The notes under the pieces are model-generated. The model did no database searches, had not been told where the DNA came from, and was given only the letters and a program-made list of their open reading frames with translations. The translations under genes were made by a program, and so were the position numbers. 64,000 bases of DNA, from the NCBI GenBank assembly GCA_028095005.1, contig CM051461.1:65591840-65655839 (forward strand), read 5' to 3'. Below are positions 34,973 to 46,731 of this stretch, one piece after another; position 1 is the stretch's first letter, and each line of letters opens with the position of its first letter. This stretch comes from Rhynchospora pubera. Taxonomy: Eukaryota; Streptophyta; Magnoliopsida; Poales; Cyperaceae.

Positions 34973-36056
34973 CGGTAGCGGAGAGAGAAGGTGAAAATTA
35001 GATTGACTATTTTGCCCTGTCGCAAAAAGTTTGCTGTTCAACTTAACGGAGAAAAAACAGAGATCGATATAAAATGGACATATCTTGACCGTTCGATTGA
35101 TATGAAATGGACGGTTTAAAATTTTGGTGTCCACATTAGAATTTCCCATAAAATAATAATTAAAAATCAAGACACTAAAATAGTACAACAATTTTCTCTG
35201 AATATTTTTTTGTCATAATTTTGCATAATAAGTTCATTGAAAATCTCATTAATATACTTATTTTTCTATATAATGGTCTAAAATTTTGGTGTCCACATTA
35301 GAATTTCCCATAAAATAATAATTAAAAATCAAGACACTAAAATAGTACAACAATTTTCTCTGAATATTTTTTTGTCATAATTTTGCATAATAAGTTCATT
35401 GAAAATCTCATTAATATACTTATTTTTCTATATTATATAGATATATATATTATAGATATATAAAGATGGGAGGCATACGGAGGAGTTCGGCCACTATTTA
35501 AACCACAATATTTCTAATTTTTTTGTGGCGTTTGAAAATTTTCAACTGGAACAATATTCAGAATTTTTAGTGGCAGTTTTTATATAATATCCGAATTGTA
35601 TTTATGATCTTCTGTGGTATCTTTTGTTTATAATGTTCTAAAATTCACAAAACATTATATAGGTGAATCACACAATGTGCAAGATTCGAGCTAGTATATA
35701 TATGCTACAAATAATTATTCATTCAAATGTTCAATTTTATTCTAAGTTTTGTCGTAATAAGATTCATTTAGGAGGAAGAAAAAAGATGATTAGTCATGAA
35801 CAAATACTACATGGGTCCCAATGCGATTTTTTAGATGTCGTCATGCGATTCAAATCAAACACGACATATTCAGCTGGGTCTTTTACATTTTTGAGATGGG
35901 TCTCTAAGCTCTTGTGGTGATTTTTTTTAATACCAACAAATAAAATAACAAGTAATTTAAATTGTACATGGCTTCGCCCGCCGCACATCCATTAATGATC
36001 GGACGGCATAGCTCTAAAAAAAATCCAAAGAAATCCAGACGATTTCGTTTCGCATA
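34973..36056. other. intergenic DNA with a 162-bp tandem duplication (35118-35437)
   Basis: The units starting AAAATTTTGGTGTCCACATT at 35118 and 35280 are almost identical over about 155 bases, so the duplication is recent. The rest (35440-36056) is AT-rich with no recognised gene. The open frame at 35663-35920 has no family features. Confidence 0.7.
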
Positions 36057-37456
36057 TGCTCGCTCGCGCTCTCTCTCTCTCTCAGAGGCGGAGCGGGTAG
36101 GATAACGGGTTAAGGCGCGGCGCCCGGACCGTGTTTATCGAAATCAAATAATCCTCCATTTCGTCTCGCTTTTATCAGGTTCAGATCGCCTCATCAAATT
36201 AGATCGCGTGGGAGATCTCATCTCTTTCTCTCTCTCTCTCTGGTTTACAAATTACAATACAATAAAGCCCCTTTGTTTAGTGCGAATTACAATAGAGAAA
36301 ATCAAGGCACAAGCAAAGCAAGCAAGCAACGGATCGCATGCGTTTGCGTATGCGCCACCGAAACCAACCTCTTTCGAGCATAATATACCTTGCCTTGCTT
36401 GGCCTTCTCTCCAATCTCTATCTATCTCAGGTACCGTCTCTCTTACTCAACCTCATAACCCCATTTCTCCCGATTCGCATATGCCTCTTTGCGTTCCTTC
36501 ACGCCTTGACGCTTTTCGTCAAACACCTTTTGTGCATTTGGATTTGAGTTGATCCATTCCATTTCTCTTGCTTCTTTTAACTATTTGAGCAGGTTTGTGT
36601 GACCCATTTCATAAAACACTATTGTGCTTTCTAACTGATCGTGATCGATCATAAATTCAGTATTCTATATATATGGCACTCATCCAGACTGACCACTCTT
36701 TTTGGTGCAACATGGGTCAACCTGATTGTTTCCTAATTACTTGATTTGCCTATGCTAATGGGTTTGAAACTGATAATCTCTTTTAAATCTACGAATTATG
36801 TTAGATGCTTATTCACCAAATCGTCTGTGAGGCTTTTCATCGAACATGTAAAGGACAAACAAAGTTAATAAGGAATTTACTCTTTCTCTTGATAGCGTTC
36901 CTTTTAATTTGTTCTGGCCCTTTTTTATGGGATCAATTAGTTATCTCTGTAGTTCATGAATGTCTAAATGTACTTGCTTATGCATATTTGGGATGCACTT
37001 TTCAATCTTTTGTTGTTTTCTCAGATTTCTTAGCTTCTCTTGACTTATCCATTCAGATGCTTTGATTTAGTTTATGTGTGCAATCTTCAAATTTTTGTTA
37101 GGAAAATGCTAATTCGCTTGCACGATGAACTAATTTCTACATGGATATTAGAAATTTCTCTTGAATGAACTAATTTTTGGCACTTGGCACAGTTTCACAT
37201 TTGGGATATCCAGTTACCAGTGGCAGTATCAAACTGGTGTTGTCAGTATAGTTATGGTATCGTCCAAGTATCATATCAAATCATATCGTATAATATCAGT
37301 AGTAAGTTCTTATACCACTGATTCATCTCTATTGCACTTTTTCAGGATCACTGAGTTCTTTTGAGATAGAGAGAGAGAGAGAAAGAAAGAAAGAAAGAAA
37401 GAAAGAAAGGGAAGGTGGGGCAAAGATTTTTAAAGTAGACAATTCATGCGGGATTC
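36057..37456 (+). promoter_or_regulatory. duplicated DPD1-type promoter, 5' UTR and leader intron, now driving diphosphatase copy 2
   Basis: From about 36130 to 37456 this is a near-identical direct copy of 49737-51055, the upstream region of the DPD1-like exonuclease. It includes the donor CTCAG|GTACCGTCTC (near 36430), the roughly 0.9-kb leader intron, the acceptor TTTTTCAG|GATCACTGAG (near 37345) and a GAAA microsatellite. At 37456-37459, TTCTCC is followed by diphosphatase leader sequence. A GC-rich segment at 36083-36136 (GAGCGGGTAGGATAACGGG) is repeated at 39487-39543, on the other side of the diphosphatase gene. Confidence 0.85.
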
Positions 37457-37751
37457 TCCATTCCGCTTCCATTCCTTATTGATTGAACCTCCTCCTCTTC
37501 TCTTATTTCTTATTGCTCGGTACGTCTATTCTCATCTCTTCCTTCTATTTGCTTTTACTTTTACAAATTTGGGCACTACTACTACATTACATATTTACAT
37601 TACACCATGATCGATACCATAGTTTCCCTCCTCTCTATTCTGCTCATATTCTGCTAATCTTAATCTCACTCTCTTTCAACAATTTACCAGATCAAAGCTT
37701 CACTCTTTCCGCTATTTCTGAGTACCACCAATGTAAATTAATTGATCCAAA

Positions 37752-39065
37752 ATGGCATTGCCCAATGGATTGTCTACATCTCATTCCACCACACGGACAC
37801 CTCTATTTACTTTCGCTGTCGTTGCCGACGTACAGTATGCAGACATACCCGACGGTCGCTCTTTCCTTGGTGTACCGAGATACTACCGCCACAGCATCCA
37901 GGTTCTCCAACGAGCCGTCACTAATTGGAACCATCACAAGAACATTAAATTCTCTATCAATTTTGGGGACATTGTTGATGGCTTCTGCCCGAAACCCGAC
38001 TCAATCATCGCCATTCAAAAAGTTCTGAACGAATTTGACAAATTCGATGGCCCAGTTTATCACATGATAGGCAACCACTGTCTCTACAACCTTCCCCGGA
38101 CCAAATTGATCCCCCTTTTGAAAATCCCTTCAGAGAACCTGCATGCGTACTACGAATTCTCGCCATGTCCTGAGTACCGCTTCATCGTCTTGGATGCCTA
38201 CGACTTCAGTGCATTAGGTTGGCCAGAGGACCACAAGGTAGCACTTGAAGCAACTCAGTTTTTGAGGGAGAAAAACCCAAACTCCGACAAGAACAGCCCC
38301 AACGGCTTGATTGGTGTTGAGAGGAGGTTTGTGTTGTTTAATGGAGCTGTCGGGAAAGAACAGCTTAGCTGGCTGGAGGGGACTTTGCAGGATTGTGATC
38401 AGAGGAATCAAAATGCTGTTGTGTGTTCGCACCTGCCGCTGGATCCTGGAGCTGCTGCACCAGAGGCATTGCTATGGAACTATGATGAGGTATGTGATGA
38501 TTACTGTTTGGTAAACTTTTATGGTAATTTAGCAAGTAACAGATGATCCAATTCTTAAGCCAATTAATTGATATTAGCAAGTGCCTTATAGTTCAAATCT
38601 GCCATATGCATACTTAGTACAGTATCTGATAGTCAAAACCCCATGTACATTCCATTTTTTTTTTATTTCCATAATTTAAACGGTACCTCAATATAGAGAT
38701 TGGGAAGCATACACGTGAGTAAGCTTGGGAACTTACCCGTAAGCTTATGTGACAGTCTTAACTAATGACTCCTAGGTAGCCTCTGCCTAGCTTATCAAAA
38801 AAAAAAAAGACAGTCTAACTAATGAAAAATCATTTGACAGGTTATGAAAATAATACACAAATTCAAGTGTGTGAAGGCGTGTTTTTCGGGTCACGACCAC
38901 AAAGGTGGATACTGTGTTGATGCACATGGGATCCACCACCGTTGCCTTGAGGCTGCTCTCGAATGCCCTCCCGGAACAGATGCATATGGCTATGTCGATG
39001 TTTATTGCGACAGGCTGTCTCTTGTTGGGTTTAATCGGATGGCATCCACTCAGATGATCTTTTAG
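37752..39065 (+). CDS. Mn-dependent ADP-ribose/CDP-alcohol diphosphatase (calcineurin-like phosphoesterase)
   Basis: Exons 37752-38489 and 38841-39065 join in frame (GAG|GTATGT donor, TTGACAG acceptor) to give 320 residues. The family hydrolyses ADP-ribose, CDP-choline and similar diphosphates with Mn2+, in the cytosol. Metallophosphatase motifs in order: ADVQYAD (25-31, the D-x-Q form typical of this subfamily rather than D-x-H), GDIVDG (72-77), GNHCLYN (107-113), CSHLPLD (225-231) and SGHDHKGGY (262-270). All metal ligands are present. The ATG is the first in a good frame, and the 5' UTR includes an additional intron (CTCG|GTACGT to TTACCAG). A broken second copy lies at 18794-20731. Promoter and leader appear to be taken from the DPD1-like gene, so its expression pattern may follow that gene. 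Confidence 0.93.
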
Positions 39066-39446
39066 AGTAATACAGTATACTCTCAGGATAGTTTGCTATT
39101 TTGGAAAACCAATGCGTTTGACTCTAGTATTATTAGCATTATTATTATTATTATTATCATTATTATTTTGAAATGTCTGCATCTTTTTGAAAAGGAGGGC
39201 TTGTATTCACCATTTTTCTATAGAAACTAATTATGCTCTTATTTATATCTATGCTTATTCAGAGTTGTGAATAGATTAATTAACTCATTTTGATAAAACT
39301 GTTCGATTGATCCACTCAATAATCCTGCCAAATCATCTTTTCCTTCACATGCCTAGCTGGTATGTAAGAAGCATGGATGACAACACCACAATTAGTATAG
39401 AGAATCCACATTCAAAAGCTATTGCAAGCAGAGGAATATCAGCAGC

Positions 39447-39676
39447 ATATAATGCTCGCTCTCTCCAACTCTCCCTCTCTCTCTCTCTCTCTCTCTCAGG
39501 CGGAGCGGGTAGGATGACGGGTTAAGGCGCGGCGCCCGGACCCGTGTGGATCCGTATCCTCTGCCGCGGACATAAATCGCTGCCAGGCAGCAGACTGATT
39601 TATGTCCGTCGGATATAATTTGACCGAACGGATGGTGCAGATCTAAGCGGATCAGTTCATTCTTAAAAAAAAAAAG
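39447..39676 (+). mobile_element. duplicated GC-rich segment plus short element E with A-tail
   Basis: 39487-39543 repeats the 36083-36136 segment. From 39548 a roughly 125-bp element follows: GGATCCGTATCCTCTGCCGC, an internal hairpin (GACATAAATCGC with its reverse in GATTTATGTC), ATCTAAGCGGATCAGTTC, then TCTT and an A run. An inverted copy is at 49594-49720. An A-tail plus lack of coding capacity suggests a SINE-like or foldback element. Confidence 0.6.
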
Positions 39677-40906
39677 AAAGAAGCCGCTACCAATCCGTCT
39701 CTTTCGAAAGTTAACTCATGTGCATAGGAGAGAGCGACTACTGAGCGAGAGAGAGACATGGAGGAAGAGAGAGGGTTAGACAGCTGATCGAGAACATTCG
39801 ATTAGCGATCGTGGTGGCAAAGGCGAAGTAGATGCTCTTTCCGATCTCTGGTCAAGTAAACCCTAGGCTGCGACTAAACAGTAGATCAGTGCCTCGCCAA
39901 AGCAAGGTTTTTTTTTTTCCCTCTTAAAAGCTTATCTAGATCAAGCACGCCTGTCTATTTCTTTCTTTCAATTTGAGTTTGATTTGTAATTTATCAAATT
40001 GAACGAGTTGAAATTATATTACGCAAGATAATGACACTTAATAGTATACTGGTAAGCTACTATCAATCATCGCTGGCTAACTCTTCTGTCACTCGACTTG
40101 ACTTATCCTTTATCTCTGATGTCATGTGATAAGTAATAAATGTTTTGTAATTAGGATAGTCGCTTAATTAAGACTTGGGTTTTTTTTTTTTGTAAAGGCT
40201 TGTAACATATATACTGGTACAGTGTGTCATTGAAAAGTAAGCTCATAATTCAATTCATTCAGTGAAATTCACTTCAACACTCTCTTCTATTTCTCTTCTC
40301 TATTATATTTCTTGAGCTTGTTTAAATTAAACTCTCTTCTATTTCTCTTCTCTATTATATTTCTTAAGCTTGTTTAAATTAAACTATCAGTTCAAGTTTA
40401 TAAGGTATATTCAATTGGACAGGATGAGAATTCGAGTTAGTTTGATTTTAAGACAAAATAAACTTGTAATCACATGATGTGGTACTTTTTAAACTGATTG
40501 AGATAATTTTATTATGTCAGAAAAGAATTTAATCTACTGGAAAAGTCTTTAGAAATTTTCTTATATTAATTAGCTCTCTTGTTAACTAGGCTTGCTCAGT
40601 GATGCCACCAAGTTGAGGATTTTTACGTCGGTGCGAGAGAATTGGGATATTGATCCATTATAATAACTTGAATTAATGCAACTGTCGGCGGAGGTCAAGG
40701 TCAAGGTCAAGGAGATCTATCAACATGAGGGGCTGGTACATCTCATTTTCATGCTGAACTAAAATCTCTCAAAGCTGACTGTTTGGAGCTCAGTAAGCTT
40801 GTTGCAGGTGAACTAAGTGTGGATAGTGTAGAATGACGGGTTTATACTGAAGCTCTGGAGCTACTTGATGCAATGCACAATGATAATAATCTGTGCTGTA
40901 TTAATA
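39677..40906. other. intergenic with gene-leader-like and coding-like fragments
   Basis: 39700-39800 is GA-rich with a short frame starting MEEERGLDS. 40279-40381 is a 51-bp exact tandem duplication (unit begins ACTCTCTTCTATTTCTC). About 40745-40906 reads AELKSLKADCLELSKLVAGE, then a stop and RVYTEALELLDAMHND, a protein-like piece of unknown family that abuts the candidate Helitron end. No intact gene is present. Confidence 0.35.
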
Positions 40907-41419
40907 CTAGCAGCACTGCAGCAGTGCCCACCCAATGTGTGGGCCAATTTTAATATGTGATATGTGAAAAAAAAGATCTTATTTGATAAAAATATATTAT
41001 TTATTTTCAATATTTAAGGTTAACATTGTATTGATCGGTACTAAAGGTAACAGTAGTATTCACTAATTTTAAACAATGGAAATCGATAAAAGTAGGCATG
41101 TTAGCGGTCCAAAAAAATAATTCGATGGGGAAAAAAATTCTCAATAAGAAGTTTCACGTAAAAATTTCTCTCAAACAAAAAAAATATAATGCAACATGAT
41201 AAGATTGTCGAATCACTCTTGCTCCCCTATTGTAGTGAACATTGATCATATTCAAGACAGAGACCTGTTTTATAAAAAAAAAAATTAATAATAAAATAAA
41301 AATAAAATGAAAAAATTATAAAATGATGAAAAATATAAGATAATTTTATACTTTGAGTGCATGTGTGAGTGTGATATGAGAGAAATAAATAAATATTTTT
41401 GAATTAAAATTTTGTTACC

Positions 41420-42082
41420 TTAATTCCTTCGTAGCACTTCTCTGTATACAACATTTTTGGTGCTTGCTCCTTCTTTCAGGTCGATATTAGCACCTGGCTT
41501 GATAAGCAGCTTTGTATTTTGTCGTGACACACCTCTTGATAGGGCCACATAAAGTTGTCCATGCGAAAACACTGGCTCAGGTAAGTAAACTCCAACATTG
41601 GGGATAGTTTGTCCCTGTGCCTTGTTGATTGTCATGGCAAAGCACAATCGAACAGGGAATTGTTTCCTCTTGAACTTGAAAGGAAATAAATCATCATCCG
41701 GCGGACTTAGCGGAATCCTGAGAATAAATATTCTTTTCCCCGCATGTCCTCCGGTAGCAATCTCTGCATCAATTACATTCTTTTGAAAATTCCGGCACAC
41801 CAGCCTTGTGCCGTTGCAAAGTCCATTTGCAGGATCCAGATTACGTAACAGAATTACTGGACATCCCCTTTTAAGTTTGAGTATATGTGGCGGCAATCCA
41901 TTGGGTCCCAGAGAGTTTAAAAATTTTGAGGGATAGTTGCCACGTGCGTCATCCTCTGCTGTGTCAATACTATGGTATATCAATTCTTCTCCAGAATAAG
42001 ACTCAATCATAGCTACGGAGTGGCTTGTATTTGAAGTTGGCAATCTTATAAAGACGCCCGGCCTCAAGTCGGACTTGTACAT
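41420..42082 (-). pseudogene. Helitron (PIF1-family) helicase, C-terminal domain
   Basis: An open frame of 220 residues matches the end of plant Helitron helicases: NYPSKFLNSLGPNGLPPHIL, LKRGCPVILLRNLDPANGLC, NGTRLVCRNF, FAMTINKAQGQTIPNVGVYL (helicase motif V/VI region) and GQLYVALSRGVSR (arginine finger motif VI). Walker A and B motifs and the HUH endonuclease would lie upstream but are absent, because satellite A2 begins only 620 bases away. The remaining frame is undamaged, hinting at fairly recent truncation or an intron upstream. It cannot transpose alone. Confidence 0.9.
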
Positions 42083-42244
42083 AATTTTCCATGCCTTCTC
42101 GGAAAAATGCAGCTATTTTATGCCTCTAAAAAAATAAATAAAACCAAAATATTACATTTTATTTTATAGTTATTTTTATTTTTATTGTTGTCTATATATG
42201 ACTATATAGGAAAATAATTTCTTCACGAATGACGCGATTTTAAA

Positions 42245-42409
42245 TTAAATTTGTACCGAACTGTCAAGGAGAATAAACACTTGTCTTTTAGCCGGGTCGT
42301 GCTTGTTGCGCTGTAAATTCAACTCCAGTTTGACACGGACCTTCGTCAGTGTCCATGATACGTAGTACGAATTTAACTCATTAAAATTGTTCACTGTCTG
42401 TTTATCCAT
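42245..42409 (-). other. short frame resembling the start of an RPA-like/OB-fold protein
   Basis: The minus strand encodes 54 residues: MDKQTVNNFNELNSYYVSWT, LTKVRVKLELNL, then a stop after LLDSSVQI. The pattern 'LN...W..KVRV' followed by a hydrophobic strand recalls the first OB fold of replication protein A-like genes that plant Helitrons carry. It lies upstream of the helicase fragment in the same orientation. The resemblance is weak. Confidence 0.3.
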
Positions 42410-42702
42410 CTTCTCTACAGTGTTTCATTCATAAGTAGTAAGTATAAGTATAAGTATAGATATAGATAGATACATAAATAAGCACCTCATTGTAAATATT
42501 ATATTAATAATAATAATAAATATATAATATAATATATAAATATAAAAGTTGAAAAGTTGAATTGGAATATTTAAAATTTCAAGAAAAAAACATTCTAAAG
42601 AGAAAATATATAACATATTACGATTTCTAGTTTAGAAAAAATTTTCAATTTTATTAGAAATGACATAATTAGAATAAGGAATTGGCGCTGAACTGAGTTT
42701 GA

Positions 42703-44878
42703 AAAGAATTCATATGGATTGCTCTTTTTTTAAAAAAAAATAAAATGAAAAAGCGAGTTCAGCTAATCTGTTCGTTCATGTTTAATAGTCGAATGCTTTA
42801 ATTTCAAATATGATTTTGTTTTTTCTTTTTTCTTTAAATAAAAAATGAAAAGAATTCATATGGATTGCTCATTTTTAAAAAAAAAATAAAATGAAAAAGC
42901 GAGTTCAGCTAGTCTGTTAGTTCATGTTTAATAGTCGAATGCTTTAATTTCAAAAGGATTTTGTTTTTTCTTTTTTTTTAAATAAAAAATGAAAAGACTT
43001 CATATGGATTGCTCTTTTTAAAAAAAAAAATAAAATGAAAAAGCGAGTTCAGCTAGTCTGTTCGTTCATGTTTAATAGTCGAATGCTTTAATTTCAAATG
43101 GATTTTGTTTTTTCTTTTTTTTTTAAATAAAAAATGAAAAGAATTCATATGGACGGCTCTTTTTTAAAAAAAACAAATCAAAATGACAAAGCGAGTTCAG
43201 CTAGTAAGTTCGTTCATGTTTAATAGTCGAATGCTTTAATTTCAAATGGATTTTGTTTTTTTTTTAAATAAAAAATGAAAAGAATTCATATGGATTGCTC
43301 TTTTTTAAAAAAAAATAAAATGAAAAATCGAGTTCACCTAGTCTGTTCGTTCATGTTTAATAGTCGAATGCTTTAATTTCAAATGGATTTTGTTTTTTCT
43401 TTTTTTTTTAAATAAAAAATGAAAGGAATTCATATGGATTGCTCTTTTAAAAAAAAAATAAAATGAAAAAGCGAGTTCAGCTAGTCTGTTCGTTCATGTT
43501 TAATAGTCGAATGCTTTAATTTCGAATGGATTTTGTTTTTTCTTTTTTTAAATAAAAAATGAAAAGAATCATATGGACTGCTCTTTTTTTAAAAAAACAA
43601 ATCAAAAGAAAAAGCGAGTTCAGCTAGTGTGTTCGTTCATGTTTAAATATCGAATGCTTTAATTTCAAATGGATTTTGTTTTTTCTTTTTTTTTTAAATA
43701 AAAAAATGAAAAGAATTCATATAGACTGCTCTTTTTTAAAAAAAACAAATCAAAATGACAAAGCGAGTTCAGCTAGTCTGTTCGTTCATGTTTAATAGTC
43801 GAATGCTTTAATTTCAAATGGATTTTGTTTTTTCTTTTTTTAAATAAAAAATGAAAAGAATTCATATGGACTGCTCATTTTTTAAAAAAAAAAACAAAAT
43901 GAAAAAGCGAGTTCAGCTAGTGTGTTCGTTCATGTTTAATAGTCGAATGCTTTAATTTCAAATGGATTTTGTTTTTTCTTTTTTTTTTAAATAAAAATGA
44001 AAAGAATTCATATGGACTGCTCTTTTTTTAAAAAAACAAATCAAATGAAAAAGCAAGTTCATCTAGTCTGTTCGTTCATGTTTATTAGTCGAATGTTTAA
44101 TTTCAAATGGATTTTATTTTTTCCTTTTTTTTAAATTAAAAATGAAAAGAATTCAAAAGGACTCCTCTTTTTTTAAAAAAACAAATCAAAATGACAAACC
44201 GAGTTCAGCTAGTCTGTTCGTTCATGTTTAATAGTCGAATGCTTTAATTTCAAAAGGATTTTGTTTTTTTTTTTTAAATAAAAAATGAAAAGACTTCATA
44301 TGGATTGCTCTTTTAAAAAAAAAAATGAAAAAGCGAGTTCAGCTAGTCTGTTCGTTCATGTTTAATAGTCGAATGCTTTAATTTCAAATGGATTTTGTTT
44401 TTTCTTTTTTTTTAAAAATAAAAAATGAAAAGAATTCATATGGACGACTCTTTTTTAAAAAAAAACAAATCAAAATGACAAAGCGAGTTCAGCTAGTCTG
44501 TTCGTTCATGTTTAATAGTCGAATGCTGTAATTTCAACTGGATTTTGTTTTTTCTTTTTTTTTAAATAAAAAATGAAAAGAATTCATATGGACTGCTCTT
44601 TTTTTAAAAAAAAAAATCAAAATGACAAAGCGAGTTCAGCTAGTATGTTCGTTCATGTTTAATAGTCGAATGCTTTAATTTCAAATGGATTTTGTTTTTT
44701 TCTTTTTTTAAATAAAAAATGAAAAGAATTCATATGGATTGCTCTTTTTTTTAAAAAAAAATAAAATGAAAAATCGAGTTCAGCTAGTCTGTTCGTTCAT
44801 GTTTAATAGTCGAATGCTTTAATTTCAAATGGATTTTGTTTTTTCTTTTTTTTTAAAATAAAAAATGAAAAGAATTCA
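42703..44878. repeat. satellite A2, about 145-bp monomers, about 15 copies
   Basis: Head-to-tail units in the same orientation as A1 share GTCGAATGCTTTAATTTCAA and GCGAGTTCAGCTAGTCTGTT. They carry subfamily differences throughout (CATATGGATTGCTC for TTATGGATTATTC; GGATTTTGTTTTTTC; TTTAATAGTCG for TTTAAAAGTCG). The array ends at AAAGAATTCAAGCATTGG. There is no gene inside. Confidence 0.95.
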
Positions 44879-45712
44879 AGCATTGGAATAACTATGTGGC
44901 AATTTTATGCACTACTTGTATCATTCCCTAATATGTGGTGTCTATTATGGTATGTACAGAAACTGAGATTCTTAATCTGGGAATGATTCGATTTTAAGTA
45001 ATTGTTTTTCATCAAATTTATTTCTCTGAATTGCAAATTTAGAATAGGGAATGATTCGTTGGTACCTTCAGGTGATACAGTGCAAATTTAGAATTTTCTT
45101 TCTAAATTGCTTTGTGTGCATTTGGGCTTCTGCATAGTCATCTTCCTATTTTGACTAACGAACCAATGACAACCTGGTTGTTTGTATCAATGTACCCTGA
45201 AAGATCATGTTATACCAAGTTTGGTAATGAAGTCATTAGGATATGGTATCTTTGTATCAATGTATCCTGATAGATCATTTTATACACATACACACAAAAA
45301 AAAAGATTGAAAGTCACAAAAAAAAATAGATGAGTGATGGAAACAGTCCTTGCGCCATAAAATGAAAATGACAAGGTATGAGAGCCATAGAAGAATGCAA
45401 CCTTAAAGTACAGCCAATAACTGACAAAAAACTCATTGGTAGCCAGTGAAATATTGCAAGGGAATAGATACAAGCTTTATAAAACACATAGCCAATAAGA
45501 TAAAACAAACGCACAGCCAATAATAAATTTTATTGATCATTTCCAGAAACAAGACTAAACAGAAATTGTTGGTAATAAAACAGTAACAATGATTTATCCT
45601 AATCATTAGATCATTATTATTCTTTAACCAATACCCATACCCAAAACACTAACAATGATTTATCCTAATAATTAGATAATTATTCTTTAAGCAATACCCA
45701 TACCCAATTTCA
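44879..45712. other. 3' flank of the RWP-RK gene, with a 64-bp tandem duplication
   Basis: No gene is recognised. Two imperfect copies of AATGATTTATCCTAAT...CAATACCCATACCC lie at about 45589-45652 and 45653-45715, at the end of the RWP-RK gene. Minus frames at 45210-45520 are hydrophobic shadows without family features. Confidence 0.5.
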
Positions 45713-46731
45713 CTAAACAGCCCCTGTGGCTTTCCTCTTCATCTTTTTTTTCAATTCATACATTCGGTACCTAAGATCTTTGGTTTCATCACTGATCTTT
45801 AAGGTCGGATTGTCCATAATTGCCTCCATTTCCTCTCTGATGTGGCGGATAATGTGTTGGGATCCTGCGCGTGCAAAACCTAACACAGATGATTCTAGGG
45901 TTGCCAAGCTTTTAATCTTCAGATAGGGCCAATAAGGAATGCCGAGTTCACGGCATCGGTACTTCAATGTAGAGGTAGATACACCCAGCTCCTTTGCGGC
46001 AACCGAAATTGGCATGGTGAACTTTTCTGCCACATGATTGTATGTCAATGCTGCTCTCTTCGACCTGACATATAAGAAATCATTTAATGGAATTTAGATA
46101 TCATTAACTATTTTAAACTAATAATAAGAAAACAGAATACTTTATCAAATAGCAGTTAACCAAAGATGAGAGTATATATGATATCAAACTAAGTACATTA
46201 ACCTTAAAGTTGATTGTTGAAGCATCTCGAGATAACATACATGCTTATATGTGTTAATACAGTCCCTCTTTGTCAGCTTAATGAACCAAGAAAGCAAAAA
46301 AAGAGGAGAAAAATGAATTGTATTTTATATTTTATTTTGTTTAAGTTCTTTGAATTAAAATTATATCCTATGCATGGATTTATCCTTAAAAGCATCTGTT
46401 TTTGAATATGACCAGTACATGTATTTCTGGCCAACACATATCTGACATTGCCTTATATCTGGCCAACACATATCTGACATTTCAGGCCAACACATATCTG
46501 ACCAGTACATGCTTATATGCTAGGTTGCATTGATGATTTCAAGGTTGACAGAAGAAAGAAATGTGGCTATACAACAAACAAGAATCTCAGACAGGAATAC
46601 CTGATCCTATTAGAAGGCGGAGTTTGAGATCCTACTTGTACATGTATTGGATTGACACCATCAGTTATGTCACTAATGGGATACACATCTTTCATAGCAT
46701 AAATGCGACGAATTGTGTTGGATGACGCCAT
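45713..46731 (-). CDS. RWP-RK domain protein, RKD-like, 160 residues, altered signature
   Basis: Exons 46731-46601 and 46064-45713 join in frame through the split codon AG|G. The N-terminal part (MASSNTIRRIYAMKDVYPIS) is unrelated to known domains. The RWP-RK domain spans about 44-100: RSKRAALTYN, HVAEKFTMPISVAAKELGVS, TSTLKYRCRELGIP. The name-giving RWPxRK motif reads YWPYLK (88-93), so the first Arg and the RK pair are changed. A helical Lys-rich tail follows (MYELKKKMKRKATGAV). RKD proteins are nuclear transcription factors of egg cells and female gametophytes. This is shorter than most. With basic DNA-contacting residues lost, it may bind DNA poorly or act as a partner (inference). No frameshift is present. 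Confidence 0.85.

Larger units (their letters stand above)
40907..42649 (-). mobile_element. decayed Helitron, candidate 3' terminus at 40907
   Basis: Read on the minus strand, the helicase fragment is followed about 0.5 kb later by a GC-rich hairpin (GCCCAC...GTGGGC), a second palindrome (GCACTG...CAGTGC) and CTAG, then a T in the flank. This is the Helitron 3' layout (hairpin, CTRR, insertion before T). No 5' TC terminus was found, and the upper limit is arbitrary at the edge of satellite A2. Rep (HUH) domain absent. Confidence 0.55.

Noticed and set aside
35663..35920. 85-codon plus frame
   Set aside because: No motif, AT-rich and no splice partner; treated as chance.
36208..36552. Open frames in the leader block, repeated at 49811-50134
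   Set aside because: They lie in the 5' UTR exon and intron shared by both copies, cross the GTACCG donor, and differ by frameshifts between copies.
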